This document shows, in pieces, positions 8,928 to 17,869 of a DNA stretch of 64,000 nt. The DNA comes from Oscillospiraceae bacterium (GTDB lineage: Bacteria; Bacillota; Clostridia; Oscillospirales; Ruminococcaceae). Within the stretch, counting starts at the first letter, position 1. Each line of letters opens with the position of its first letter. The DNA is taken from contig JAGAZJ010000018.1 of the NCBI GenBank assembly GCA_018110925.1, positions 62,001 through 126,000 on the forward strand, read 5' to 3'. Under the pieces are notes generated by a model. It saw nothing but the letters and a program-made list of their open reading frames with translations. It made no database searches and was not told where the DNA came from. Position numbers and translations under genes: made by a program.

Positions 8928-11063
8928 TCAGTCTCTGTCGTTGTCGCTCGTGTTGGGAATATTGGAGCATGAGGGGCAGAGTGCGTCGATATCAAGATCG
9001 CCTACGAATACGCCTGTATCCTTGCCGAGTGCGTCAGGAATGATGGAGAAGGTATTGGAGATACCGTCCTGTGCATTGCTGAACTGGAGCTTGGCAACAG
9101 AGGAGAGGGATGCGGAAGCACCGTGTGTGTCTCTGCCGTGCATGGGGTTAGCACCGGGAGCAAGAGGAACGCCCTGCTTACGGCCGTCGGGAGTTGTACC
9201 TGTCTTCTTGCCGTATACGACGTTGGATGTGATAGTAAGTATGGAAGTGGTCGGGAAACCGTTCCTGTAAGTGTGCTGCTGACGGATCTTGTCCATGAAC
9301 TTGTTGAGGATCATCTGTGCGATCTCATCAACACGGTCATCGTCGTTGCCGTACTTGGGGAAGTCGCCCTCGATCTCGTAATCAACGACAACATCCTTGG
9401 CTACGCCTGTAACGTTGCCCTTCTTGTCCTTGATCTCTATATCCTTGCGGATGGGCTTTACCTTAGCATACTTGATAGCGGAGAGAGAGTCTGCTACAAC
9501 AGAGATACCTGCGATACCTGTTGCGAAGTATCTTCTTACCTCTCTGTCATGGAGCGCCATCTGGAGAGACTCATAGCAGTACTTGTCGTGCATATAGTGG
9601 ATAATGTTGAGAGTATTGACATAGAGCTCTGCAAGCCAGGACATCATGTCGTCATACTTCTCCATTACCTCGTTGTAATCGAGATATTCGCCTGTAACAG
9701 GTCTGAACTTGGGAGCTACCTGAGCACCGCTTATCTCATCAACACCGCCGTTTATAGCGTAGAGGAGGCACTTTGCAAGGTTTGCTCTTGCGCCGAAGAA
9801 CTGCATTTCCTTGCCGACTCTCATGGAGGATACGCAGCAAGCGATAGCGTAGTCATCGCCGTGAGTTACTCTCATGAGCTCATCGTTCTCATACTGGATA
9901 GAGGAAGTATTGATAGAGATCTTTGCGCAGTACTTCTTCCAGCCTGCGGGGAGCCTGGGAGACCAGAGAACAGTGAGGTTGGGCTCGGGAGATGTGCCGA
10001 GGTTATCGAGAGTATGGAGATAACGGAAGGAGGTCTTTGTTACCATAGATCTGCCGTCAATGCCGATACCGCCGAGGGACTCTGTTACCCACTGGGGGTC
10101 GCCGGAGAAGAGGGAGTTGTACTCGGGAGTTCTTGCGAAACGAACAAGGCGGAGCTTCATGATGAAGTGGTCAATGATCTCCTGTGCCTCTTCCTCTGTG
10201 ATCCTGCCGAGCTTGAAATCTCTCTCAAAGTAAATATCGAGGAATGTGGAGGTACGTCCGAGGGACATAGCCGCACCGTTCTGATCCTTAACAGCGCCGA
10301 GATAGCCGAAGTATACTGCCTGAACAGCTTCCTTGGCGGTAACAGCAGGCTTGGAGATATCGCAGCCGTAGATCTCAGCCATCTTCTTGAGGTTCTCAAG
10401 AGCTCTGATCTGCTCAGCGATCTCTTCTCTTGCTCTGATCTTGTCATCGGTCATAGGACAGGTGTAGAAAGCTTTCTGCTCCTGCTTGTCCTTGATAAGT
10501 CTGTCAACACCGTAGAGAGCAACTCTTCTGTAGTCACCGATGATCCTTCCTCTGCCGTATGCATCGGGGAGACCGGTGAGTATATGAGATGTTCTTGCAG
10601 CTCTCATTTCGGGGGTATATACATCAAAAACGCCTGCGTTATGGGTCTTTCTGTATTCGCTGAAGATCCTGTGCATCTCGGGGTCGGGCGTATAGCCGTT
10701 CTGTTCGAGTGCGTTTTCAGCCATTCTGAGACCGCCGTAAGGCATGAAAGAGCGCTTGAAGGGCTTGTCTGTCTGAAGACCTACGATCTTCTCAAGATCC
10801 TTCTCGATGTAGCCTGCACCGTGAGAGGTGAGGGAGGATACAACATTGTTGTCCATATCGAGAACGCCGCCTGCTTCTCTTTCCTTCTTTGCAAGCTCCA
10901 TAACGTCTTCCCAAAGCTTCTTGGTAGCGTCGGTAGGACCTGCGAGGAAGCTCTCATCGCCGTCATAAGGCTTGTAGTTCTTCTGGATGAAGTCTCTTAC
11001 ATTGATCTCGTCGGTCCAGTGACCGCCGACGAAGCCTTCCCATTCCTGTGGCATCTGCTTCAT
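8928..11063 (-). CDS. pflB: Pyruvate formate-lyase catalytic core lacking the glycyl radical domain
   Basis: Formate acetyltransferase converts pyruvate plus CoA to acetyl-CoA plus formate in the cytosol. The start is ATG 11063 with AAGGAGG upstream; the longer frame from 11183 has no such site and reaches into the promoter leader. The core is full length through the catalytic pair C409-C410 ([15 protein letters not shown]) and [10 protein letters not shown]. It then leaves the family pattern: after ALGKD comes a tail of about 29 residues containing CPSC and ending SDNDRD, where the glycyl domain should be. 711 residues. The radical must come from the adjacent 80-residue protein by non-covalent assembly (inference). 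Reading frame and stop look intact. Confidence 0.95.
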   Translation of the reverse strand: MKQMPQEWEGFVGGHWTDEINVRDFIQKNYKPYDGDESFLAGPTDATKKLWEDVMELAKKEREAGGVLDMDNNVVSSLTSHGAGYIEKDLEKIVGLQTDKPFKRSFMPYGGLRMAENALEQNGYTPDPEMHRIFSEYRKTHNAGVFDVYTPEMRAARTSHILTGLPDAYGRGRIIGDYRRVALYGVDRLIKDKQEQKAFYTCPMTDDKIRAREEIAEQIRALENLKKMAEIYGCDISKPAVTAKEAVQAVYFGYLGAVKDQNGAAMSLGRTSTFLDIYFERDFKLGRITEEEAQEIIDHFIMKLRLVRFARTPEYNSLFSGDPQWVTESLGGIGIDGRSMVTKTSFRYLHTLDNLGTSPEPNLTVLWSPRLPAGWKKYCAKISINTSSIQYENDELMRVTHGDDYAIACCVSSMRVGKEMQFFGARANLAKCLLYAINGGVDEISGAQVAPKFRPVTGEYLDYNEVMEKYDDMMSWLAELYVNTLNIIHYMHDKYCYESLQMALHDREVRRYFATGIAGISVVADSLSAIKYAKVKPIRKDIEIKDKKGNVTGVAKDVVVDYEIEGDFPKYGNDDDRVDEIAQMILNKFMDKIRQQHTYRNGFPTTSILTITSNVVYGKKTGTTPDGRKQGVPLAPGANPMHGRDTHGASASLSSVAKLQFSNAQDGISNTFSIIPDALGKDTGVFVGDLDIDALCPSCSNIPNTSDNDRD

Positions 11064-11159
11064 TTTATTTTCCTCCTTAATCTTTCGCCGCATCTTGTGG
11101 ATGCGCACGAAGCTTAAATAACGAATGCATAATTGTAGTACGCATCCGAGCGTAAAAAA

Positions 11160-11173
11160 CCGCTCAAGAGCGG
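11160..11173 (-). other. Small hairpin in pfl leader RNA
   Basis: CCGCTC-AAGA-GCGG can fold in the roughly 210-nt leader between the mapped-by-sequence promoter and the PFL start codon. It is short; a role in mRNA stability is possible but not shown. Confidence 0.35.
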
Positions 11174-11272
11174 AGACCACCATACCAACAGGGCAAAGTA
11201 TACCAAATCGGTGTTATAATCAGGCGATAACAAACGTCTGACCTGCGGTACGCTGATCAAGAGATACTTCTC

Positions 11273-11309
11273 TTGTTAATATAATACAATATCCCATACG
11301 CTTTGTCAA
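11273..11309 (-). promoter_or_regulatory. pfl operon promoter with Rex-like half-site
   Basis: Minus strand TTGACA (11309-11304), 17 nt, TATTAT (11286-11281). Bases 11273-11289 read TTGTTAATATAATACAA, a good left half of the Rex consensus (TTGTTAA) with a degenerate right half, covering the -10 box. A short inverted repeat AAGAGA-TACT-TCTCTT (11259-11274) lies at the predicted start site. Leader length to the ATG is about 210 nt. The rest of 11310-11550 is AT-rich and holds only a possible cre-like TGAAAGCGTTTCA at 11422-11434 and the divergent promoter. Confidence 0.75.
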
Positions 11310-11550
11310 GTGGTTTCTGTGATTTTTCGGGAAAATATTTCATTTTGTAATAATTCGTCGGATGACAACCGGGGTGCGGAGAAACAGCCTTTGTACATAA
11401 GCTACATACGACAGTCAAAAATGAAAGCGTTTCATTCTGAAATTGCATAAAAGAATTGCATAGACTCTTTTGTAAATAAAATTGCCATAAATTCTGCAAA
11501 AAACAAGTTTATATAATTCACAAAATATTTTAAAATTTCACTTTCAAATG

Positions 11551-11559
11551 TGCTATTAT
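11551..11559 (+). promoter_or_regulatory. Probable extended -10 promoter of the HAD gene
   Basis: TG-C-TATTAT gives an extended -10; no good -35 is seen 17 nt upstream. Initiation near 11566 would fit the ATG at 11599 and excludes the start at 11548. Confidence 0.45.
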
Positions 11560-11598
11560 AAGATGTATGTTTATTTAGAAATAGAAAAGAGCAATAGT

Positions 11599-12249
11599 AT
11601 GCGCTATAAACTCGCGGTATTTGACCTTGACGGGACTCTTGTCGATTCTCTTGCCGATCTCGGCAATGCCTGCAACGCCGCACTTGCAAAACACGGCTTT
11701 CAGACACATGAGACAGAAAAGTACCGATACTTCGTGGGGGACGGTGTCCCGATGCTGATACGCCGTGCTCTTCCGCAGGATGTTTCGGATGAGGTCAGGG
11801 AGGCGGTACACGCCTCTTTCGATGAGGAGTATCACCGTTCCTACAATGTCTTCACCCGCCCTTATGACGGTGTGAAGAAACTGCTGGAGAAACTTTCACA
11901 TAGCGGTGTTCTTACGGCAGTCGCTTCAAACAAGCCTGATGTTTTCACACAGACGATAGTCAGGGAGATGTTCGGCGATGTGTTCTCATATGTTTCGGGC
12001 AAGAAGGACAGGTATGAAAAGAAGCCTGCGCCCGGTATAGTGTTCCACATCATGGACAAGCTCGGCGTGTCCGCCGCAGAGACGGTATTCATAGGTGATT
12101 CGTCGGTGGATATGCTGACCGCACGGAATGCCGGCACTGACAGCATCGGCTGTACATGGGGGTTTCGCACGGAGGCAGAGCTGACAGAGAACGGAGCCGA
12201 CTACCTTGCGCACCGGCCTGAAGATATATACGATATAATAACACGATAA
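11599..12249 (+). CDS. HAD-superfamily phosphatase, phosphoglycolate phosphatase-like
   Basis: 216 residues. Motif I is VFDLDGTLVDS with the nucleophile D9 and general acid D11; motif II/III and the C-terminal metal motif are represented by SNKPD and FIGDSSVDMLTARNAG. The alpha-helical cap lies between motifs I and II, as in Gph/PGP-type enzymes; exact substrate uncertain (phosphoglycolate or a nucleotide or sugar phosphate). The ATG at 11599 is preferred to the frame start at 11548 because the first 17 residues do not belong to the fold and overlap the promoter. It precedes the acyl-CoA synthetase by 54 bp. Confidence 0.88.
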   Translation: MRYKLAVFDLDGTLVDSLADLGNACNAALAKHGFQTHETEKYRYFVGDGVPMLIRRALPQDVSDEVREAVHASFDEEYHRSYNVFTRPYDGVKKLLEKLSHSGVLTAVASNKPDVFTQTIVREMFGDVFSYVSGKKDRYEKKPAPGIVFHIMDKLGVSAAETVFIGDSSVDMLTARNAGTDSIGCTWGFRTEAELTENGADYLAHRPEDIYDIITR

Positions 12250-12303
12250 CGTGATGAAAATTTTTCTGACACTAAAAATGTCCATTTTAACGGAGGTCAT
12301 ATA

Positions 12304-13965
12304 ATGAACGCTCGAGACGTACATATGCAGTATGTTACAGAGGCATACGATGAGAACGGAGTAGTCTGCAAATTTGAACTGGATCTTCCCGACAACTTCA
12401 ACTATTCCTATGACATCATTGACAAGATAGCCGAGTGTGAACCCGAGAGACGTGCCATGATATGGTGCGATGATGAAGGCAGAGAGAGGATATTCACCTA
12501 TGGCGAGCTTTCAAAGCTCTCAAACAGAGCTGCAAATATGTTTCTTGACAAGGGCATAAAGTACGGCGACAGGGTAATGACTGTCCTGAAGCGTCACTGG
12601 CAGATGTGGATAGTGGTAATGGGGCTGGAGAAGATAGGCGCAGTTCTTATCCCCGCCACAAACCAGCTCAAAAAGAAGGACTATGTGTACCGCTTTGAGA
12701 AGGCAGGCGTTAAGTTTATCCTCGCCACGGGTGACGGAGAGGTCTGTGACAATATCGAGAGAGCGGTCACCGAGTACCCCCTGAAGGACAAGTTCATCGT
12801 AAAGGGCAGCAGAGAGGGCTGGATAGACTTTGACGATATCCTCATGGATTATCCCGCAACTCTCGAAAGGATACCCAATAAGGTGGACGATGACTGTCTT
12901 ATGTTCTTCTCATCCGGTACCACCGGATATCCCAAGATGGTAATGCATTCCCACAGATACAGCGCTTCGCATATACCCACAGCAAAGCACTGGCATCACC
13001 TCAATGAGAACAGCATACACCTCACCATATCGGAGAGCGGCTGGGGCAAGTTTTTCTGGGGCAAGCTCTACGGTCAGATGGCTGTTGCGGCGACCGTCAT
13101 GGCATATGACTTCACAAAGTTCGCTCCCGGCGATGTGCTGAAGATGATAGAGCGTTACAAGGTCACTTCCCTTTGCTGTCCCCCGACTATGTACCGATTC
13201 TTTATAAAGGAGGGCATGGACGGCTACGATATATCCTCTCTCCGCTATGCTACCACCGCAGGCGAGGCGCTCAACGCCGAGGTATACAACAAATTCTTTG
13301 AATATACGGGCCTCAAGCTCATGGAGGGTTTCGGTCAGACCGAGACCGTGCTTATAATAGGCAATCCCTACAACTCAGTCACACGTTCGGGCTCTATGGG
13401 CAAGGCGATGCCTATGTTCGATGTTATCATAGCAGACCCCGACGACAAGGAATGTCCCCCCGACACCACGGGTGAGATATGCGTAAGGCTCAGAGACGGC
13501 GTAAACAATGGTATCTTCAAGGGATATGTCAACAACGACGAGGCTAACAAAAAGGCATTCTCCAACGGTCTGTACCACACGGGCGATACCGCATACCGTG
13601 ACAAGGACGGGTATTTCTGGTATGTCGGACGTGTCGATGATGTCATAAAATCCTCTGGTTACCGCATAGGACCCTTTGAGATAGAGTCCATACTCATGGA
13701 GCATCCGGCAGTCCTCGAATGTGCGATAACCGCCGCTCCCGACCCGATAAGAGGTCAGGTGGTCAAGGCAACTATCGTGCTGACCCAGAAATATAAGGAC
13801 AAGGCGGGCGACGATCTCGCCAAGGAACTCCAGAAATATGTCAAGACCAACACCGCTCCCTACAAGTACCCCAGAATAGTGGAATTCGTGGATGAGCTCC
13901 CGAAGACCATAAGCGGAAAGATACGCCGTGTTGAGATAAGATCCAACGACGGTATAAAGAAATGA
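12304..13965 (+). CDS. AMP-dependent acyl-CoA synthetase/ligase, ACSM-like
   Basis: ANL-superfamily enzyme that adenylates a carboxylic acid and transfers it to CoA. The P-loop FFSSGTTGYPKMVMHSH (about residues 200-216), A5 motif GFGQTET, A7 YHTGDTAYRDKDGYFWYVGRVDD, hinge KSSGYRIGPFEIES and catalytic Lys in PKTISGKIRR are all present. 553 residues, complete. Closest in pattern to medium-chain or acetyl/aryl-CoA synthetases (ACSM group); the acid is not predictable. CGGAGG precedes the ATG. The gene follows a HAD phosphatase and ends at a strong terminator. Confidence 0.9.
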   Translation: MNARDVHMQYVTEAYDENGVVCKFELDLPDNFNYSYDIIDKIAECEPERRAMIWCDDEGRERIFTYGELSKLSNRAANMFLDKGIKYGDRVMTVLKRHWQMWIVVMGLEKIGAVLIPATNQLKKKDYVYRFEKAGVKFILATGDGEVCDNIERAVTEYPLKDKFIVKGSREGWIDFDDILMDYPATLERIPNKVDDDCLMFFSSGTTGYPKMVMHSHRYSASHIPTAKHWHHLNENSIHLTISESGWGKFFWGKLYGQMAVAATVMAYDFTKFAPGDVLKMIERYKVTSLCCPPTMYRFFIKEGMDGYDISSLRYATTAGEALNAEVYNKFFEYTGLKLMEGFGQTETVLIIGNPYNSVTRSGSMGKAMPMFDVIIADPDDKECPPDTTGEICVRLRDGVNNGIFKGYVNNDEANKKAFSNGLYHTGDTAYRDKDGYFWYVGRVDDVIKSSGYRIGPFEIESILMEHPAVLECAITAAPDPIRGQVVKATIVLTQKYKDKAGDDLAKELQKYVKTNTAPYKYPRIVEFVDELPKTISGKIRRVEIRSNDGIKK

Positions 13966-13970
13966 TGAGA

Positions 13971-14004
13971 CACGGACTGTCCGAAACGGGCAGTCCGTTT
14001 TTTC
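13971..14004 (+). terminator. Terminator after acyl-CoA synthetase
   Basis: ACGGACTG-T-CCG-aaa-CGG-G-CAGTCCGT forms a long stem with a 3-nt loop, followed by T6. Confidence 0.92.
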
Positions 14005-14027
14005 GACGGCGGTCAGATATCAAGATT

Positions 14028-14060
14028 ATAATCAGATTAGAATTCATATAATCTGATTAA
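14028..14060 (+). promoter_or_regulatory. Paired TAATCNGATTA operator boxes upstream of lipoprotein gene
   Basis: TAATCAGATTA at 14029-14039 and TAATCTGATTA at 14049-14059 are each near-palindromic, are exact reverse complements, and are 20 bp apart. On the minus strand a further TAATCTTGAT lies 11 bp beyond the first. They sit about 20-50 bp upstream of the -35 box at 14077, an activator-like position. Related TTAATCT repeats occur at 28993-29021. Confidence 0.55.
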
Positions 14061-14076
14061 AAATCGCCGCTATCCA

Positions 14077-14105
14077 TTGAATATGCGATTTTTGTATGAT
14101 ATAAT
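14077..14105 (+). promoter_or_regulatory. Promoter of lipoprotein gene at 14156
   Basis: TTGAAT (14077-14082), 17 nt, TATAAT (14100-14105). Just after the predicted start site is an inverted repeat GAACA-GGA-TGTTC (14116-14128), a possible operator. Confidence 0.75.
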
Positions 14106-14155
14106 ATCACACGTTGAACAGGATGTTCATTTCAAACGAAGGGATAGATGTTAAG

Positions 14156-14947
14156 ATGAAGAAGATATGTGCTGTCATGGTGCTGCTTGCGGCGGCAGGG
14201 CTTGCAGGCTGTCAGAGCAGATCTGTGGCTGAACCCGAGACCACGGAAACAACAGCAGCTGAGACAGTATCCGAGACCACTGCATCTGCCGTGACTGCCG
14301 CAGAGACTGCGGATGGTACCGAGACCTACGAGAGCGCTCATGAAACTTCGGTTCAGGCTGACGATGACGGCATCCGTGTTGATATAGTGACGGTCAACGA
14401 CAACTTCCTTGGCGACCTCAATGCACAGATGGATAAATTCAACAGCGTTGATCTTTCCGGCGGTGTGGACAGTACAGCCGAAATGTCTGAGACAGCCGCT
14501 GAGACGGAGACCTCTGCGGATAGCAATGCCGGTGATACGGTGAGAGTCGGCAAAGACGGATACGGCTATGTGACCGTGCCCTCTGACTGGGTCAAAGCGG
14601 AGCAGGATCCCGACATAGAGCTTGAATACTTTGAGTATGATGATCCGACAGGCAAATGCGAGATAGTGATGACCTGCAAGCAGGATTACTACTCACAGCT
14701 TGCGGCAGATGATATGTATGATTTCTTTGAGCAGAGCGACGGTTATACAGTCACCGACAGCTTCAAGTCAACTGTTGACGGTTACACTGCATACCGTATA
14801 GACGTTCGGAAGGACGCCGACCGCACACTTATAATGTGGATATTGCAGGACGATGACTTGCTCACTCATTTTGTGAATATAGAGTGCCCTGCCGAAGATA
14901 CTGACAAGATGCTGGAGATCGCATCAACATACAGCGTGACAAAATGA
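14156..14947 (+). CDS. Lipoprotein with C-terminal PsbP/DUF-like domain
   Basis: Start ATG 14156 opens a signal peptide (KKICAVMVLLAAAGLAGC) with lipobox LAGC; upstream start codons lie at the transcription start. After the cysteine there is a Glu/Thr/Ala-rich linker (about residues 25-70), a middle segment with a second TETA-rich stretch, and a compact C-terminal domain (about 145-263) beginning VGKDGYGYVTVPSDW. That domain resembles the alpha/beta sandwich domains common in surface lipoproteins of this group. No enzyme motif. 263 residues. Single-gene transcription unit with its own promoter, paired operator boxes and terminator. Confidence 0.8.
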   Translation: MKKICAVMVLLAAAGLAGCQSRSVAEPETTETTAAETVSETTASAVTAAETADGTETYESAHETSVQADDDGIRVDIVTVNDNFLGDLNAQMDKFNSVDLSGGVDSTAEMSETAAETETSADSNAGDTVRVGKDGYGYVTVPSDWVKAEQDPDIELEYFEYDDPTGKCEIVMTCKQDYYSQLAADDMYDFFEQSDGYTVTDSFKSTVDGYTAYRIDVRKDADRTLIMWILQDDDLLTHFVNIECPAEDTDKMLEIASTYSVTK

Positions 14948-14987
14948 GACCATACCCATACAGGGTATACCTGACAGTGATTATAAC

Positions 14988-15019
14988 AAAGCCTGAAAAC
15001 ATCTGCGTTTTCAGGCTTT
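14988..15019 (+). terminator. Bidirectional terminator between lipoprotein and MATE genes
   Basis: GCCTGAAAAC (14991-15000), 6-nt loop, GTTTTCAGGC (15007-15016), with TTT after it on the plus strand and TTT on the minus strand (AAA at 14988-14990). It serves the two convergent genes. Confidence 0.85.
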
Positions 15020-15025
15020 GATCCG

Positions 15026-16432
15026 TTATGCGGGTTCTTCCGTCAGCAAGGTGCTTGCATTTTCGGCATCTTCCAGCTTTTTCATATCCTTGAATTCAAG
15101 TATCGCCATGACTATCGTGACGATGCCTGAAAGAAAGTCGGCGGCGGGTCCTGTCCATATAACTCCGTCTATGCCGAAGAAAACGGGCAGTATCAGAAGC
15201 AGCGGCAGGAAGAATATTATCTGTCTTGTCAACGAAAGGAATACACCCTTTATCGGTTTGCCTATCGATGTGAAGAATGTCGAGGTGATGGGCTGCATGG
15301 AATTGAGCCAGGTGAAGAACAGGAACGTTCTCATGAACTTGATGCCGAACTCAAAGTATTCCGGACTGCCCTCGCCGAAAAGGTTTATTATCTGACGGGG
15401 GAAGGTCTGGAACATAATGAATGCCAGCACCGCAAAGGTGGTGCCGACAGTGAGCGCCATGCGGTATGCCTGTCTTACCCTTGCGTAGTTCTTTGCACCG
15501 TAGTTGAAACTCTCTATCGGCTGAGTGCCCTGACCCAAACCTATGACCACCGAGAATACTATCATGTTCACCTTCATGATGATGCCTGCGCAGGCAAGGG
15601 GAACGGACGGCCCGTATGAGGAAAGCGCACCGTATCTGGTGAGTGAGTTGTTCAGCACTATCTGAACTATCATCATGGCTATCTGATTGAAAAACGAAGC
15701 CATGCCTATTGATGCGATCATGCCTATCACGTTCATCCTCGGCATGAAGGCGGATATGTCGAGCTTTACGGTCTTGAAACGTGTGAGATATATTATCACA
15801 AGGCATGATGAAACTATCTGACCTATGACTGTCGCTATGGCGGCGCCCTTCATGCCCCATTCAAAGCCCATCACGAACACCGCATCGAGTACGGTGTTTA
15901 TCAAAGCGCCTGTAAGATTGCACAGCATCGACATTCTCGGGCTGCCGTCAGCCCTGACGAGGTGACAGCCGCCTGTGGTGAATACCAGGAACGGGAAACC
16001 GAGAGCGGTTATGCCCACATATTCCAGTGCATACGGCATGACATCCTCAGGCGCACCGAATATGACAAGCAGTTTTGGCAGAAAGGTCTCCGTTATCACT
16101 GCCAGCACCAGTCCCGACATGGCAAGCATAAAGGCGGAGTTGCCTATGAAGAACGGTGCTTTCTCTGTCTCCCCCTTGCCCATGTGCAGATTGAAGCAGC
16201 TTGCTCCGCCGATGCCGAAAAGCAGCGCCAGCGCTATGCACGATGTGGAACAGGGGAATGCGACGTTCGTGGCGGCATTGCCGAGAAAGCCGACCTTCTG
16301 ACCGATGAAGAACTGATCGACTATGTTGTACAGCGCTCCGACCATCATCGCTATTATGCTCGGCACTGAGAATTTTATCATCAGATCCTTTACGGGTGCC
16401 GTGCCGAGAAAGTTTTTGTTAGTGTCAGTCAT
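15026..16432 (-). CDS. MATE-family efflux transporter
   Basis: 468 residues with about 12 transmembrane segments in two homologous halves, the MATE architecture; cation-coupled export of drugs or metabolites across the cytoplasmic membrane. Family-like features are PSIIAMMVGALYNIVDQFFIG at the N-terminus (positions about 25-45) and the equivalent GQGTQPIESFNYGAKNY in the second half. AAGGAG precedes the ATG by 9 nt. It starts 14 bp after the polysaccharide deacetylase gene and belongs to the same minus-strand unit as the EpsG-like gene. Substrate unknown. Confidence 0.93.
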   Translation of the reverse strand: MTDTNKNFLGTAPVKDLMIKFSVPSIIAMMVGALYNIVDQFFIGQKVGFLGNAATNVAFPCSTSCIALALLFGIGGASCFNLHMGKGETEKAPFFIGNSAFMLAMSGLVLAVITETFLPKLLVIFGAPEDVMPYALEYVGITALGFPFLVFTTGGCHLVRADGSPRMSMLCNLTGALINTVLDAVFVMGFEWGMKGAAIATVIGQIVSSCLVIIYLTRFKTVKLDISAFMPRMNVIGMIASIGMASFFNQIAMMIVQIVLNNSLTRYGALSSYGPSVPLACAGIIMKVNMIVFSVVIGLGQGTQPIESFNYGAKNYARVRQAYRMALTVGTTFAVLAFIMFQTFPRQIINLFGEGSPEYFEFGIKFMRTFLFFTWLNSMQPITSTFFTSIGKPIKGVFLSLTRQIIFFLPLLLILPVFFGIDGVIWTGPAADFLSGIVTIVMAILEFKDMKKLEDAENASTLLTEEPA

Positions 16433-16445
16433 ATAATTTGTCTCC

Positions 16446-17858
16446 TTAGTGCTTGAAATGGCTCGGGTCTGCTGTTTCTATCGTTTCAAAGCTGTAACCC
16501 TCGCCCCTGAGATAGTCTATGACCTCCTGCAGATACTGAGGAGTATACTCGACAGCATCGTGCATCAGCAGTACCGAATGATCAGCGGTGGTCGTTTTCT
16601 TCATTTCCTCTATACAGCTCTCGTAGGTAGACCCGCCGACAGCATCGGAGGTCGCACAGTTCCAGTCGTAGTACTCAAAGCCCCTGCGGTTCATCTCCTT
16701 GATTATCCTGTCGGCAGTCAGCTTGTTGTGGTTGTTGTAGCTGCCGCCGGGGAAGCGGAATGCCCACGGAGCCTTGCCCGTGATCTCCTCGACCTTATAG
16801 AAGACCATGGCGAAATCGTCCATATAGTCATTGGTGCTTGAATAGATATAGTCATAATCGTGCGTCCAGCTGTGCAGACCTATTGCATGACCCTCCTCGA
16901 CCTCACGGCGCAGGGTATCCTCCTTGCCCTCAATTGTCCACCCTGTGACAAAGAATGTGGCTTTTATGCCGTTCCTGTCGAGAATGTCCAGTATCTCGGG
17001 GGTGTATTTTGACGGACCGTCATCAAAGGTGAGATATGCTACCTTGCCGTCTGTAACGGTGTAATCGGGCCTTCCGGGGGACATTACATCGGGGTACATA
17101 TACATATATCTGTCGTTCCAGGTGATAGTGTCGGCGTATCTGTTGCTGTCAAGCAGAGAGAGAACTGCCGAGACACCGTCGGATGAAATGAGCCTGCCGT
17201 CGCCGCTGTCAGACTTTTCAGACAGAACACCGTCCATATCCGCAAGAGATACACAGATGTCGATGAAATGAATGCCGAGGTCCGTCTCAGCCTCAACGGC
17301 GTCGTATATCGCCTTGTTATACCGCACTGCGGTGGTGTCGAGCTTTACGGTCTTTTCCGTGCCATCGTCATAGTATATGGTCTTGTATCCTATCTCCTCT
17401 TTCAGAGGCGGATTGCCCAGCAGTACCACCGTCACCGATGGGTGCTTTGCCCTGATATCCTTCGCCGCCTGCAAAAGAGATGCGGCATATTGCTCGGGGT
17501 TCGAGCCGAGAGATATATCAGCTTCGCCCAGGGATATATACACATAGGAATATCCGTCCGGAACGGAATCGGCGGCACTGCCTGCGAACGAAGCCGCATC
17601 CAGCCCCGATACCACTATGTTGTCGGCATTGACAAGCCCGCTCAGCGAAAGGGATTCGCAAAGCCTGTCACCCATGAAAAGGGCGTGATCCATATATGAA
17701 AAGCCCTCCTGCACTGTGGCAGACGTTTCGGAGGAGGTAGTTGCAACAGTGGTCGTTACTTCACTGAAGGTCGCAGCCATATGAGGTTCTTTCTCTGCAC
17801 TGCACCCTGCAAACAGCACCAGAGACAGCGCACACACTGCGGTGATCCTTTTGTTCAT
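16446..17858 (-). CDS. Lipoprotein with SGNH-like and polysaccharide deacetylase domains
   Basis: Signal peptide with lipobox LFAGC, then a Thr/Ser linker. Residues about 55-255 form an SGNH/GDSL-like domain (FMGDRLCESL where GDS would be expected, then SLGEADISLGSNPEQY and VVLLGNPP). Residues about 270-470 form a NodB-type deacetylase with TFDDGP, HSWTHDYDY, RFPGGS and LLMHD motifs, the last four metal-dependent elements being complete. This suggests removal of acetyl groups from an extracellular polysaccharide or peptidoglycan. The serine of GDS is replaced by R, so the first domain may not be a classical esterase. Preceded 12 bp upstream by the EpsG-like gene. 470 residues. Confidence 0.9.
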   Translation of the reverse strand: MNKRITAVCALSLVLFAGCSAEKEPHMAATFSEVTTTVATTSSETSATVQEGFSYMDHALFMGDRLCESLSLSGLVNADNIVVSGLDAASFAGSAADSVPDGYSYVYISLGEADISLGSNPEQYAASLLQAAKDIRAKHPSVTVVLLGNPPLKEEIGYKTIYYDDGTEKTVKLDTTAVRYNKAIYDAVEAETDLGIHFIDICVSLADMDGVLSEKSDSGDGRLISSDGVSAVLSLLDSNRYADTITWNDRYMYMYPDVMSPGRPDYTVTDGKVAYLTFDDGPSKYTPEILDILDRNGIKATFFVTGWTIEGKEDTLRREVEEGHAIGLHSWTHDYDYIYSSTNDYMDDFAMVFYKVEEITGKAPWAFRFPGGSYNNHNKLTADRIIKEMNRRGFEYYDWNCATSDAVGGSTYESCIEEMKKTTTADHSVLLMHDAVEYTPQYLQEVIDYLRGEGYSFETIETADPSHFKH

Positions 17859-17869
17859 TTATAAGCTCC

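Noticed and set aside
8906..8930. Frameshift or sequencing error splitting pfl
   Set aside because: The core ends in a clean TGA after a non-PFL tail and the next gene has its own strong ribosome binding site; joining them would not restore the usual sequence.
9123..11117. 664-codon plus-strand open frame
   Set aside because: Exactly antisense to the PFL core in codon-biased sequence; no ribosome binding site or family pattern. A shadow.
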